From positions 1-54,114 of the forward strand of contig JAONAZ010000007.1 of the NCBI GenBank assembly GCA_028376655.1: a stretch of DNA of 54,114 nucleotides, written 5' to 3'. This DNA is from Acidimicrobiia bacterium (lineage in GTDB: Bacteria; Actinomycetota; Acidimicrobiia; Actinomarinales; Actinomarinaceae). The position numbers and the translations under genes were made by a program. Shown piece after piece: positions 26,672-35,706 of this stretch; position 1 is the stretch's first letter; the number at the start of each line of letters is the position of its first letter. The notes under the pieces were generated by a model that did no database searches, was not told the origin of the DNA, and saw only the letters and a program-made list of their open reading frames with translations.

Positions 26672-27804
26672 AGTTCCATCTCTACAGTTTTCTGAATTAC
26701 TTCCATATAAACTTTTGCCTGTGTCGAAAAATTGTATTCTTTACGTATATAGGTTTTAGCTACAACAGCTCTTTTTATTGCTTCGTCTTTATTATTTATA
26801 ATAAATTTAATATTTTCAGCGATTAGATTTTTATTGGGCGGTGTTGAGATAATAAATCCACGCTCACCATCATTTAGTAAATCTTTACAGCCACCTGCTT
26901 CTGTGCTCAAAATAGGAACTTCATAATTAATCGCTTCAAGAACTGAATGGGGGAGACCCTCGTAGTCAGATGCTTGTATAAAAATATCTGAATTACTTAG
27001 GAATTTAGAGATTTTATTGTTGTCAATTTTACCTAAAAGTTTTACTTGTTTATGTAAATTAAAATCATTTATTACCTTCTCTAACTTACTGATTTCATTA
27101 CCTTCACCAATTATGTTAAGTTTCAGATTCACATTATTAAGTATCTTCAATGCATTTATCACTAAATCTATATTTTTTTGAATTACTAACCTAGAAACTA
27201 TAGTTAAGTTAATTTCTGGTTTATCTAAAGTTTTTCTTTGAATTTCTGTGATCTCAACTCCATTATTAATTTTTAGGATTTCTTTTTTGAATCCAAGCTC
27301 AGATACAAAACCTTTCAAATGATCTGAGGGGGTAATGATTATTTTTGCTGAATTAATACTCCAGTTTCTAATTAATTTTTGTATTTCGATCATCAGAGAA
27401 TGCTTATTATTTTGAAATTTATCAAAAGATTCTGTAATTTTTTTTTGATTGTATGCTCTTTCCCAGACAGGATCGCCAACAATCTTTCTAACAATAGGTT
27501 TTTTGAGTAGTAGGTTTGCTATAGATGCTTCTACGCCAAGGCCATTAATGAAGATTAAATGACTTTTTCTTCCATTTTTAATAATTTGATAGGTTGTTTT
27601 AAGCCATCTAATAGGTAATGTGTTTGATCGGTTAATTCTTATTACATTCAACTTATCTTCTACGTAAATATTTTTTTCTTCAGATAAACATATAATCTGT
27701 ACATTGTGACCACTCTTTATTAAGAAATCAGAAATTTTAGGAACAAAACTTGCGGGTCCACCAATATCCGGGGGAAATATCCCTACAGTTATTAAAATGT
27801 TCAT
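26668..27804 (-). CDS. Glycosyltransferase, GT4 family
   Basis: 378 residues with the full GT4 pattern: N-terminal FPPDIGGPASFVPKISDFL, LTIVSRLVIQKNIDLVI in the middle, and DYEGLPHSVLEAINYEVPIL at the donor site. Likely acts at the inner membrane face in assembling a repeat unit. It follows the SDR gene by 18 bases and overlaps the next GT by 4. Confidence 0.9.
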   Translation of the reverse strand: MNILITVGIFPPDIGGPASFVPKISDFLIKSGHNVQIICLSEEKNIYVEDKLNVIRINRSNTLPIRWLKTTYQIIKNGRKSHLIFINGLGVEASIANLLLKKPIVRKIVGDPVWERAYNQKKITESFDKFQNNKHSLMIEIQKLIRNWSINSAKIIITPSDHLKGFVSELGFKKEILKINNGVEITEIQRKTLDKPEINLTIVSRLVIQKNIDLVINALKILNNVNLKLNIIGEGNEISKLEKVINDFNLHKQVKLLGKIDNNKISKFLSNSDIFIQASDYEGLPHSVLEAINYEVPILSTEAGGCKDLLNDGERGFIISTPPNKNLIAENIKFIINNKDEAIKRAVVAKTYIRKEYNFSTQAKVYMEVIQKTVEMEL

Positions 27805-27822
27805 AACATAAAGTCTATTAAG

Positions 27823-28785
27823 TTATTTTTTTTTGTGTGCAACAATCTCTTTAATCATTGAATCAATATCTTTAGTAGGACTCATTCCAGTAAAGTTGAC
27901 TATTTTATCTATATTTGGGGTTCTTCTAGTCGGATCTTCAAACTTATTACCAAAAACTTCTTCATGCTGAACGTAATTAATTTGTGAATCTGAGTCGCAT
28001 GTTTTGATTATTAGTTCAGCAAGGTTTTTAATTGTTATTTCCTGAGTCTGACCAATATTGAATACCTCTCCATAAGCTTTCATTTCTGCGAGTTTAATAA
28101 AATAATCTGTTACATCATCTACCCATGTAAATGAACGAGATTGGGTACCGTCACCATGGATAGTAATATCATTATTACTAAGAGCAGCATCAATAAACTT
28201 AGGAACTACCATTCCATATTCTGAAAGTTGATTTGGTCCAATGATATTAAAAAGTCTAACAATTATTGGATTCAATTTTCCTTCTTCATATTCAGATAGT
28301 GCCAAAAATTCATCAATCATTTTTGATGCAGCATATGACCAACGTAATTTGGTTGTTGGGCCAATCAAACTTCTTGATTCTTCTGTCCACTCCTTATCTT
28401 CAGAGACACCATAAATTTCAGATGTTGAAGTTACTAATACTGGGATATTGTTTTCTTTACAAGCTTCAAAAACCTCATGCGTAGCCAATATATTTGTAAG
28501 TAATGACTTACTTAAATTTTCCATTATATATTGAACTCCAACACCTGCGGCTAAATGATAGCAAAAATCGTATCCTTCAAATGTTTTACCTAGATTTTCG
28601 ATATCTTCAACTTTTTTGTTAATAAATTTAATTTTGTTACTGTCATTAAACTTAGAGAGGTTATCACTTTTACCTGTTGATAAGTCATCTATGACTAGTA
28701 TTTCTTCTACATCAGTCATAATTAACTTTTCTATTAAGTGTGAACCAATAAAGCCAGCACCACCGGTAATTATTATTTTTTTCAT
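27823..28785 (-). CDS. NAD-dependent sugar-nucleotide epimerase/dehydratase (extended SDR)
   Basis: 320 residues. GGAGFIGSH at 8-16 and a YAASK catalytic motif near 173-177; STSEIYG and GDGTQSRSFTWVDDV are shared by the UDP-GlcA decarboxylase and GalE-like groups. Sequence alone does not tell a 4-epimerase from a decarboxylase, though RRTPNIDK near the end resembles the UXS/ArnA-like branch. It lies 1 base after the UDP-GlcA 4-epimerase in the same operon, so a further UDP-uronate conversion is likely. Confidence 0.8.
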   Translation of the reverse strand: MKKIIITGGAGFIGSHLIEKLIMTDVEEILVIDDLSTGKSDNLSKFNDSNKIKFINKKVEDIENLGKTFEGYDFCYHLAAGVGVQYIMENLSKSLLTNILATHEVFEACKENNIPVLVTSTSEIYGVSEDKEWTEESRSLIGPTTKLRWSYAASKMIDEFLALSEYEEGKLNPIIVRLFNIIGPNQLSEYGMVVPKFIDAALSNNDITIHGDGTQSRSFTWVDDVTDYFIKLAEMKAYGEVFNIGQTQEITIKNLAELIIKTCDSDSQINYVQHEEVFGNKFEDPTRRTPNIDKIVNFTGMSPTKDIDSMIKEIVAHKKK

Positions 28786-28786
28786 T

Positions 28787-29785
28787 TTATTTCTTTATAT
28801 AAGTTAATGATTTTAGCAACTCTAAATTTTCAAGGTACCACTCTACAGTTTTTTCTATTCCGTCCTCTATTAAAGTAGTAGGTTCCCAGTCAAGCGTTTG
28901 TTTTATATGGCTTAAATCTGGCTTTACAACATCTGGGTCTTTCATAGCTCTCTCCTTATTGACCACAATGGAGTTAATGCCAGTACTTTTTTCTATTAAT
29001 TCAATAACACGATTAAGAGTTACAGTATTATTTGAACCAATGTTAAAGGTATCAGAAGAAGTATGACTCATCACTTTTACTAAAGCTGAAACCACATCAT
29101 CAACATAAGTAAATGATCTTCTCTGTTCCCCATCTCCGAAAACTTGTACTTCCTCTTTATTTATTATCCAGTGAATAAATCGTAGAATAGACATATCAGG
29201 TCTACCGTATGGTCCATAAACTGTAAAAAATCTTGGTATTAAAACTTTTGTATTAGATTCATCAAGTATTGTTTTAGCCAATATTTCGCCAGATAGTTTT
29301 GTACTTGCATACACGGAGGGAGGTTGAATTCTTTCATCCTTATTTTCCCTCATTAAACTTTCACCACTGTCACCATAAATTGAGGATGTGGATGCAAGTA
29401 TTAAGGAAGAAATCTCAGTTAGTTTACAATAATTAGCCACATTTGTGGTGGCAACTGTATTGTCAAGTACATAGCTATATGGATCCAAAAAACTTTGCCT
29501 AACACCTGCACGAGCAGCCATGTGGTAAAAAACTTGTGCGTCGGAGTTTATTTCATGAAGTTGTGAAATAGAGTCAGGATTTGATAAATCTAATTGATGA
29601 AATTCATATTTTTCATTATTTTTAAGTTCACCTATTCTTAAACTTTTTAATTTTACATCGTAAGCATCGTTAAGGGAATCAACACCTATTACTTCATAAC
29701 CCGCATGAAGAAGTTTGTTTGCAAGATGAAAGCCAATAAATCCAGCTGTTCCGGAGATGATTACTTTGTTATTCACAATAAACAT
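28787..29785 (-). CDS. UDP-glucuronate 4-epimerase
   Basis: Extended SDR of 332 residues. GTAGFIGFH at 13-21 binds NAD. HMAARAGVRQSFLDPYSYV and SSIYGDSGESLMRE, with YASTK as the catalytic motif, are typical of LspL/GAE-type UDP-GlcA 4-epimerases, which make UDP-GalA. First gene of a four-gene minus-strand operon (epimerase, SDR, GT, GT). TATTTT lies 7 bases before the ATG on the minus strand. Confidence 0.88.
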   Translation of the reverse strand: MFIVNNKVIISGTAGFIGFHLANKLLHAGYEVIGVDSLNDAYDVKLKSLRIGELKNNEKYEFHQLDLSNPDSISQLHEINSDAQVFYHMAARAGVRQSFLDPYSYVLDNTVATTNVANYCKLTEISSLILASTSSIYGDSGESLMRENKDERIQPPSVYASTKLSGEILAKTILDESNTKVLIPRFFTVYGPYGRPDMSILRFIHWIINKEEVQVFGDGEQRRSFTYVDDVVSALVKVMSHTSSDTFNIGSNNTVTLNRVIELIEKSTGINSIVVNKERAMKDPDVVKPDLSHIKQTLDWEPTTLIEDGIEKTVEWYLENLELLKSLTYIKK

Positions 29786-29792
29786 GCTACCA

Positions 29793-29798
29793 AAAATA
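29793..29798 (-). promoter_or_regulatory. Candidate leaderless -10 box (UDP-GlcA 4-epimerase)
   Basis: TATTTT on the minus strand with a 7-base spacer to the ATG at 29785. It matches the -10 consensus at four of six positions; the conserved spacing is the main support. Confidence 0.4.
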
Positions 29799-29848
29799 TA
29801 TTTAATTCTGTAAAAAGATTTAAATAGTATTTATATAATTTTAAAAAG

Positions 29849-29854
29849 TAGAAT
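29849..29854 (+). promoter_or_regulatory. -10 box of a leaderless promoter (Wzy-like gene)
   Basis: TAGAAT, then 7 bases, then the GTG start at 29862. A perfect TATAAT at 29834-29839 could instead give a leader of about 16 bases, but no Shine-Dalgarno would be in it. Confidence 0.45.
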
Positions 29855-29861
29855 TTTAATA

Positions 29862-31061
29862 GTGGAATTATTACTTAAAAAACTTAAACGTCTTTCGCCC
29901 TTAAATATTCTATTTTTTATACCACTTATACCGCACTTTAACATTTTCGAGGACGTTTTCCATACTGATGACATACCTGTACTGCTATTTCTTATCTTGT
30001 TTTTCACTAGAGTTATGTCTTTATTTGATAACTTCAAACCAATTAAAGGGTACCTGCTTATTGATTTCTTTATTATGTACCTGTTAATTCAGAATATTTA
30101 TCTTGGAAATGGTTTTTTTAATAACGAAATACTAAGGTTTGCATTTTATGCAATTATTTTCTTTTTTATCTTAGGAAATAAAATGGAAAGTTTCTATGAA
30201 TCTTTACCTGTATATCTTTTTATTTTTTGTAGTAGTTTTTCAATTATTGCATATTTCTTTTCCATTAATTTAGGGACAGATCTTTACAACAATTGGAATA
30301 TAGGCCTCAATCTTAGTGATATTGACTATATCAAAGGCAGGGTAAACGGTTTTCAAGCAGGAGGTCCCAATAGTTATGCCGATCTAATTACTGTGACTGG
30401 AATCTATACAATTTTTAAATTAGAAGATAATTATTTTCCATACATTTCAAGTCTTGCAATTTTGGGATGTTTCTTTACATACTCAAGATTTTCACTAATT
30501 GTATTAATTATTTTTATTATTCTCAGAGCTTTAAGCACCCAAAATAAAATGTTAAGTTTAGGCATTATTTTTGCCTCCATCTTTGTTTGTGCCAATTTCG
30601 GATTAATTGAAAGATTTAGCAATGATGATAATTCAGGTATCCAGGACAGAGTTGATATGAGTATTGGAGCATGGGAATATTTTCTTGATGATACACTTCT
30701 TAATAATCTTATTGGTAGGGGCCACGATAGTTTTATTGTCAGTGGAGACGAAATAATCAACAGTAATAACTTTGATCAAAATACAGTATCTTATGGTCCG
30801 CATAATTCTTTTTTATTCATTATTTTAAATTATGGAGTCTTTGGATTGATTCTGTATTTATTGATATTTAAAAATATAATTATCTACACACTTAGATTAA
30901 AAACTTTATTTAACCTATCACCACATTTTTATGTAGTAGCTGCTTTTTTTGTTTTAAGTTTTTCTAGTGATATATTACAGAATCACAGTATTTCTTGGTA
31001 TTTATACTTATCAAGCTTTCTTTTAATGAGAGAAATCAATATAGATTCTTTCGATGTTTAA
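29862..31061 (+). CDS. Wzy/WaaL-like O-antigen polymerase or ligase
   Basis: 399 residues, about ten hydrophobic segments. GFQAGGPNSYAD (about 163-174) and TYSRFSLIVL (about 207-216) match the equivalent motifs in the 17478 protein, and a loop of about 80 residues (about 245-325) ends in YGPHNSFLFIILNYG, the HNxFL motif of the Wzy_C family. It should polymerise or transfer lipid-linked glycans on the outer face of the membrane. GTG start. It appears to be transcribed alone. Confidence 0.85.
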   Translation: MELLLKKLKRLSPLNILFFIPLIPHFNIFEDVFHTDDIPVLLFLILFFTRVMSLFDNFKPIKGYLLIDFFIMYLLIQNIYLGNGFFNNEILRFAFYAIIFFFILGNKMESFYESLPVYLFIFCSSFSIIAYFFSINLGTDLYNNWNIGLNLSDIDYIKGRVNGFQAGGPNSYADLITVTGIYTIFKLEDNYFPYISSLAILGCFFTYSRFSLIVLIIFIILRALSTQNKMLSLGIIFASIFVCANFGLIERFSNDDNSGIQDRVDMSIGAWEYFLDDTLLNNLIGRGHDSFIVSGDEIINSNNFDQNTVSYGPHNSFLFIILNYGVFGLILYLLIFKNIIIYTLRLKTLFNLSPHFYVVAAFFVLSFSSDILQNHSISWYLYLSSFLLMREINIDSFDV

Positions 31062-31090
31062 ATACACCTTTATTAGCGAATTGAAACATA

Positions 31091-31096
31091 TACTAT
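31091..31096 (+). promoter_or_regulatory. -10 box of a leaderless promoter (SDR operon)
   Basis: TACTAT followed by 7 bases and the ATG at 31104. Hexamer and spacing are the same as before the Nif3-family gene at 53335. Confidence 0.6.
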
Positions 31097-31103
31097 TGAA
31101 TAG

Positions 31104-32036
31104 ATGAAAATATTAGTAGTTGGTGGCGCAGGTTATGTTGGTGGAGGTATTGTTGACAAATTAGTTCCTAACCATGAGGTAACAGTCTATGACTCACTTG
31201 TATATGAGACTTCTTATAGGAAAGATGTTAATTTTATTTATGGAGATATAAGAGATCATAAAAAACTTAATTCTATTTTAAACAATTATGACTCTGTAAT
31301 TTGGCTAGCTGCCCTTGTTGGAGACGGAGCTTGTAGTATCAACCCGAGCCTCACGCAAGAAATAAACGCAGAGAGTGTAAAAAACTTGACCAAAAACTAC
31401 TCAGGAAGAATCGTTTTTCTCTCAACTTGCTCTGTTTACGGAGCACAAGAAGGAGTATTATCTGAAGACTCTGCTACAAATCCACTTTCAGAATATGCCA
31501 GTTCAAAACTAATTGCAGAAAAGTATTTAGAAGATTCAAATGTTATAATTTTTCGCCTTGGAACACTATTTGGAATAAGTGATCAGTATTCAAGAATTAG
31601 ACTTGATTTAGTTGTTAACATACTTGTAACCAAAGCACTGATGGAAAATAAGATGAGCGTTTTTGGCGGGGATCAATGGAGACCTCTTTTACACGTAAAT
31701 GATGTTGCAAATGCAATTGATGTAACTATAGAGACCCAGGTAAATGGAATATTTAACCTACACTATCAAAATTTCAAAATAATAGAAATAGCTGAGGAAA
31801 TTGAAAAAAAAATAACTACAGCGGAAATTATCAAAACGCCATTGGAGTTCCAAGATGCAAGAAATTATCAAGTAACAAGTGAAAAGCTTCATAAAGAGAC
31901 TGGATTCAAGGCTGAAGTAGATTTAAAGGTAGGTATAGATGAGATTTATGAGTTGATATCTAAGAACAGAATAAAAGATATTACTGATCCCAGATATTCA
32001 AATCAAAATTTTCTTAATTTATATGGAGTAAAATAA
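31104..32036 (+). CDS. NAD-dependent epimerase/dehydratase (SDR)
   Basis: 310 residues; GGAGYVGGG at 7-15 is the NAD motif and YASSK near 131-135 the catalytic YxxxK. LAALVGDGACSINP resembles SDRs found in capsule clusters beside RmlC-like cupins. It does not look like a FnlA/CapE 4,6-dehydratase. It heads the operon SDR, cupin, RmlD-like, 2-epimerase, GT. Its product is not determined by sequence. Confidence 0.82.
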   Translation: MKILVVGGAGYVGGGIVDKLVPNHEVTVYDSLVYETSYRKDVNFIYGDIRDHKKLNSILNNYDSVIWLAALVGDGACSINPSLTQEINAESVKNLTKNYSGRIVFLSTCSVYGAQEGVLSEDSATNPLSEYASSKLIAEKYLEDSNVIIFRLGTLFGISDQYSRIRLDLVVNILVTKALMENKMSVFGGDQWRPLLHVNDVANAIDVTIETQVNGIFNLHYQNFKIIEIAEEIEKKITTAEIIKTPLEFQDARNYQVTSEKLHKETGFKAEVDLKVGIDEIYELISKNRIKDITDPRYSNQNFLNLYGVK

Positions 32037-32482
32037 TGGAACCAATCTTATTCCCTATTAATAGTTCAGCAGATGAGAGGGGACAGGTCATATTTGTAAA
32101 TGACTTTGATATGACTGATGTGATAAGGAGCTATGTAGTTACAAATACATTAGTCAAAACTGTAAGAGCCTGGCATGGACATCGAAATGAAAAAAAATGG
32201 GTAACTGTACAAAAAGGTGAATTCTTAGTCTGTGTTGTAAAAGTAGATAGTTTTGATAATCCCGATATGAATGCAGAAGTTAAAGAGTATGTATTAAATT
32301 CTGAAAATAGTGTTTTGTTCATCCCAGGTGGATATGCGAATGGAGCAATGAATCTTACAGATGAAAATGAAATTAGATATTTTTCTTCAGCTAGTTTAGG
32401 TGAATCTTCAAGTGATGATTTTAGAATTGATTCACAATTTTGGAACCCCTGGGAAGAACATAATCCAAACTTTTATGAGTAA
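32036..32482 (+). CDS. RmlC-like cupin (sugar-nucleotide epimerase or isomerase)
   Basis: 148 residues. DERGQV at 13-18, RAWHGHRNEKKWVTVQKGE at 44-62 and FIPGGYANGA at 95-104 follow RmlC (dTDP-4-dehydrorhamnose 3,5-epimerase). RmlC's first catalytic histidine matches H47 or H49, but the HGF histidine late in the fold is replaced by N102. It may act on one carbon only, or on a different substrate. The start shares a base with the SDR stop, and its end overlaps the RmlD-like gene. Confidence 0.82.
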   Translation: MEPILFPINSSADERGQVIFVNDFDMTDVIRSYVVTNTLVKTVRAWHGHRNEKKWVTVQKGEFLVCVVKVDSFDNPDMNAEVKEYVLNSENSVLFIPGGYANGAMNLTDENEIRYFSSASLGESSSDDFRIDSQFWNPWEEHNPNFYE

Positions 32483-33383
32483 TATTTTAATCTTAGGTAT
32501 AGACGGCATGCTTGGAAACATGCTTGCGAGTGTCTTTTCACAAAAATCATCTGGAAAGCTCTTTTTTACATCTCGTAGAGATGAGCCTATTAATGAATAT
32601 TTAAATGGTGAGATTATTAACTTTGATGCTTTATCAATGGGATTTACTAACCTTGTATCCACGGTCCAACCAGATTTTGTCATAAATTGTATCGGTGCAA
32701 TTAAGCCACTTATTAAAGAAAGTGATTCGAAATCTGTTATTAATGCACAAACCATTAATTCTTTTTTACCTTTACATATTGCTAAATCTACAAATGAATT
32801 TAACTTTAAATATTTACAAATTGGTACAGATTGTGTTTTTAATGGTGAAAAAGGTATGTATAACGAGGAATCTAATACAGATGCTATAGACGTATATGGA
32901 AAAACCAAAATTGCAGGTGAGATTATGGTTAAAAATAAAACTGTTATTAGATCAAGTATTATTGGTCCAGAGTACGGCACAGGTAGGTCTCTACTTAATT
33001 GGTTTTACCATGAACAGTCTGACTCAGTAAGTGGATTTAACAACCATTTATGGAATGGTGTTACAACACTAAATTTTGCAAATGTTATTAATGGAATCAT
33101 AGAAAATAATTATGATGCAGGTTTAATCCAGCATTTAATACCATCAGATGTTGTTACTAAATATGAATTATTACACCTCTTTGCAAAATACTTTAAAAAG
33201 GACATAGGTATAAATAAAACCGAGGCTGCTACCGTAATAAACAGAACACTGACCACACTCAATCCTCAACAAAACGAAATATTTTGGAAATTTGGTGGGT
33301 ATGGCAAAATACCCAGTGTTGAAGAAAATATTGAAGAACTTTCAAGATACAGCTTAACTCAGGAATTATTGGTTAAGCAATGA
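32475..33383 (+). CDS. RmlD-like NDP-4-keto-sugar reductase
   Basis: 302 residues from ATG 32475. A TTG-type start 75 bases upstream would add 25 residues read from inside the cupin gene, so I reject it. LGIDGMLGNML is the N-terminal nucleotide motif, GTDCVFNGEKG and VYGKTKIAGE (catalytic YxxxK) follow RmlD. It should reduce a 4-keto intermediate to a deoxysugar. RmlD-like plus a 2-epimerase next door recalls CapF/CapG and FnlB/FnlC, which make L-FucNAc-type sugars, but no FnlA-type dehydratase is present. Confidence 0.85.
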   Translation: MSNILILGIDGMLGNMLASVFSQKSSGKLFFTSRRDEPINEYLNGEIINFDALSMGFTNLVSTVQPDFVINCIGAIKPLIKESDSKSVINAQTINSFLPLHIAKSTNEFNFKYLQIGTDCVFNGEKGMYNEESNTDAIDVYGKTKIAGEIMVKNKTVIRSSIIGPEYGTGRSLLNWFYHEQSDSVSGFNNHLWNGVTTLNFANVINGIIENNYDAGLIQHLIPSDVVTKYELLHLFAKYFKKDIGINKTEAATVINRTLTTLNPQQNEIFWKFGGYGKIPSVEENIEELSRYSLTQELLVKQ

Positions 33384-34537
33384 AAGATATAGCTATCATT
33401 TTAGGTATTAGGCCGGACGTTATTCGTGCTAGTAAAATTCTCAAGCTACTGGAGAGCAGTAACAATTTAACATATGATTTTATTTGGTCTGGCCAGCACT
33501 ATTCGGAAAATATGAAAGATGTATTCTTTGAACAATTAAATGTTCCAAAGCCAAACGTAGAGTTTGAAATTGAGAAAGGAAATGACGCAGCAATTGTCAG
33601 TTCAGTTATTAAGAATATATATAATCATTTAGAAAAAAATAAATATAAAGCCGTAATCTTTCTAGGGGATACAAATACAGTTATGGGCTCAATTGCAGTT
33701 GCTCAACATAATATCCCAATTGTTCACATTGAAGGATGTATGAGGTCTTACGACTGGAGAATGCCAGAGGAAAAATATAGAACAACCATAGATCATTTAT
33801 CTGACAGGATATATGCATATCTTGATGGATACAAAAATCAAGGTCTGAAGGAAGGTATATCTGAACATATAATCAAAGTTACAGGAAATCCTATTGTTGA
33901 CATTATTAATGAAAACAAAAATTTATTTGAATCTGGAGATCAGTTTCTATCTCAAGAAATTTCAAAATTAATAGAAAAGGATGATTTCCTTCTTGCAACT
34001 GTACACCGTCGAGAGAATGTACTTGAGGAATCTAGTTTAAAAGAAATAGTAAATCTAATAAATAAAACAGATAAAAATGTAATTTTTCCAATGGGGTACA
34101 CAACTCAGAAGAAAATGAAGGAATTTAATTTGAATCTTAATTCAAATGTCTATGTGTGTGATCCAATTGGTTATCTTGAGTTTATGCATTTACTTGGTAG
34201 ATCAGATTATGTATTATCTGATTCGGGTACTGTTGTCGAAGAGGCTTGTATATTGGGAACAGCAAGTATCCAATTAAGATTTTCAACTGAAAGACCAGAG
34301 GTTTATGATGTCGAGTCTTCAGTTAAGTTTGATCCCTCTGAAAAACATACTGAATATGAATCATTTATTTCTAAAGTTGAAAGTTTGAAAAATACAAATT
34401 GGGAACAACCATTCGGAGATGGAACGGCTTCTGATAAAATTGTACAAGATTTAGTTAATCTTTCAGACACAGATTCATTCAAAAAACATGCGCCAAGTGA
34501 TTATCCATTTGATATAAGTAATTCTCTTAAAGGATGA
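33380..34537 (+). CDS. UDP-N-acetylhexosamine 2-epimerase (WecB/CapG-like)
   Basis: 385 residues of the GT-B-like 2-epimerase fold: ILGIRPDVIRASKI at the N-terminus, FLGDTNTVMGS, VHIEGCMRSYDWRMPEEKYR, VTGNPIVD, TVHRRENV and LSDSGTVVEEA are all in order. It is clearly different from the second 2-epimerase at 44661 (there HVESGLRSRN and LTDSGGLQEE). Placed between the RmlD-like reductase and a GT4, it most likely acts late in making an amino-deoxysugar donor, as CapG/FnlC do. Confidence 0.88.
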   Translation: MKDIAIILGIRPDVIRASKILKLLESSNNLTYDFIWSGQHYSENMKDVFFEQLNVPKPNVEFEIEKGNDAAIVSSVIKNIYNHLEKNKYKAVIFLGDTNTVMGSIAVAQHNIPIVHIEGCMRSYDWRMPEEKYRTTIDHLSDRIYAYLDGYKNQGLKEGISEHIIKVTGNPIVDIINENKNLFESGDQFLSQEISKLIEKDDFLLATVHRRENVLEESSLKEIVNLINKTDKNVIFPMGYTTQKKMKEFNLNLNSNVYVCDPIGYLEFMHLLGRSDYVLSDSGTVVEEACILGTASIQLRFSTERPEVYDVESSVKFDPSEKHTEYESFISKVESLKNTNWEQPFGDGTASDKIVQDLVNLSDTDSFKKHAPSDYPFDISNSLKG

Positions 34538-35706
34538 AAAGGATACTATTCCACTCTCTTACAATACCTCCCGATAATGTTTCTACTGGGATGCTGGTAG
34601 CGGAGTTAGCAGCTGGATTTAATGAAAATAACATTAAAGTAGAAATACTTGCCAGCACACCACAGTACAATTTTGAAAAGTCAAAGCCAAACAATTTATC
34701 CATCATAGATAAGCAGTACTCACAATCTGAATACAAAGGCGTAAAAATCTATCATGTAAATTCAAAAACAAGAAGTTTTAAAGAATCTAGAAGGATATTT
34801 CAGTGGATGAGATTTCATTATTACTCGCTACGTTTTTTATACAAGGCAAGAAAAACCTACGAACATATCTTTATTTTTAGTTATCCGCCAACAATGAATT
34901 TAGTAAGCATTTTCGTTTATAAAATATTAAAACTTAAAGTTACCTATTCAGTTTGGGAGCTTTATCCAGAGATAGCTAATAACTTAAGTCTATTTAAATC
35001 AAAGTTACTTACAAGGATGTTTAAAAAGCTAGATACATATTCAATGAAGAATACTGATAATTTAGTTGTCAATTCTCCTGAGCTCCGAAATTATTTAATA
35101 ACAAATAGAGAATTGTCAAAAAAAAATATTGAAGTTATTACGCACTTTTCCCCTTATCCATTAAGCGAAAATCATCCCAATCTAGATTTAAAAAAGATGT
35201 TTTATGCAGGGAATCTTGGTAAGCCACAAAATTTAGAAAAGTTCATTCAAATGTCTATTGAACATGATGTTAAGTGGGAGTTTGATATTTATGGCGCTGG
35301 GAGCGAGTACGTAAATATTGAAAAGTATGTAAATGATGAAATTAATCTTAATAAACATATTGAACGGAATGAACTAATAGAGAAAATCTCTGACATACCT
35401 GTAGCTTTAATTTCTCTTGATGAACGTATAACTATTGAGGGATTTCCTGGTAAAACATTCGACTATTTATCAATGAATAAGGTTTTGCTATCAATTTCAA
35501 ATAAGGAGTCCGCTGTTGCAAAGTTTATAGAGAAATATAGCCTTGGTGTGAATATAGAGCCTGATTCAGTGAAATCATTTTTAGATGCATTTGAAAAATT
35601 ATCATCGAAACAATTTTTATCTGAAACATTGTTAAATGTAAGCAATATTAATAAGAACCAGATCAAAAAATCAGAGATAGTTAAACAGTATTTAACCTTG
35701 ATTTAG
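34534..35706 (+). CDS. Glycosyltransferase, GT4 (WbuB/WcaI-like)
   Basis: 390 residues. The N-terminal half has the WcaI/WbuB-like VWELYPEIANNL motif, and the second half YAGNLGKPQNLEKFI and IEGFPGKTFDYLSMNK, which replaces the usual EX7E helix. WbuB transfers L-FucNAc in some O-antigen clusters, fitting the sugar genes upstream, but this is context. It overlaps the 2-epimerase stop (ATGA) and the converging PglC-like gene by 4 bases. Confidence 0.85.
   Translation: MKRILFHSLTIPPDNVSTGMLVAELAAGFNENNIKVEILASTPQYNFEKSKPNNLSIIDKQYSQSEYKGVKIYHVNSKTRSFKESRRIFQWMRFHYYSLRFLYKARKTYEHIFIFSYPPTMNLVSIFVYKILKLKVTYSVWELYPEIANNLSLFKSKLLTRMFKKLDTYSMKNTDNLVVNSPELRNYLITNRELSKKNIEVITHFSPYPLSENHPNLDLKKMFYAGNLGKPQNLEKFIQMSIEHDVKWEFDIYGAGSEYVNIEKYVNDEINLNKHIERNELIEKISDIPVALISLDERITIEGFPGKTFDYLSMNKVLLSISNKESAVAKFIEKYSLGVNIEPDSVKSFLDAFEKLSSKQFLSETLLNVSNINKNQIKKSEIVKQYLTLI

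Noticed and set aside
29834-29839. Perfect TATAAT as the main -10 of the Wzy-like gene
   Set aside because: Not excluded, but TAGAAT at 29849-29854 has the exact 7-base spacing seen at other genes, and the longer leader would carry no ribosome binding site.
31104-32036. FnlA/CapE-type UDP-GlcNAc 4,6-dehydratase, to complete an L-FucNAc pathway
   Set aside because: The sequence has a classic YxxxK SDR pattern and LAALVGDGAC motif unlike the CapE/FnlA group, so the pathway cannot be called complete.
32400-32474. Extended N-terminus of the RmlD-like protein
   Set aside because: The 25 extra residues are read from inside the cupin gene and precede the nucleotide-binding motif that normally starts the protein.
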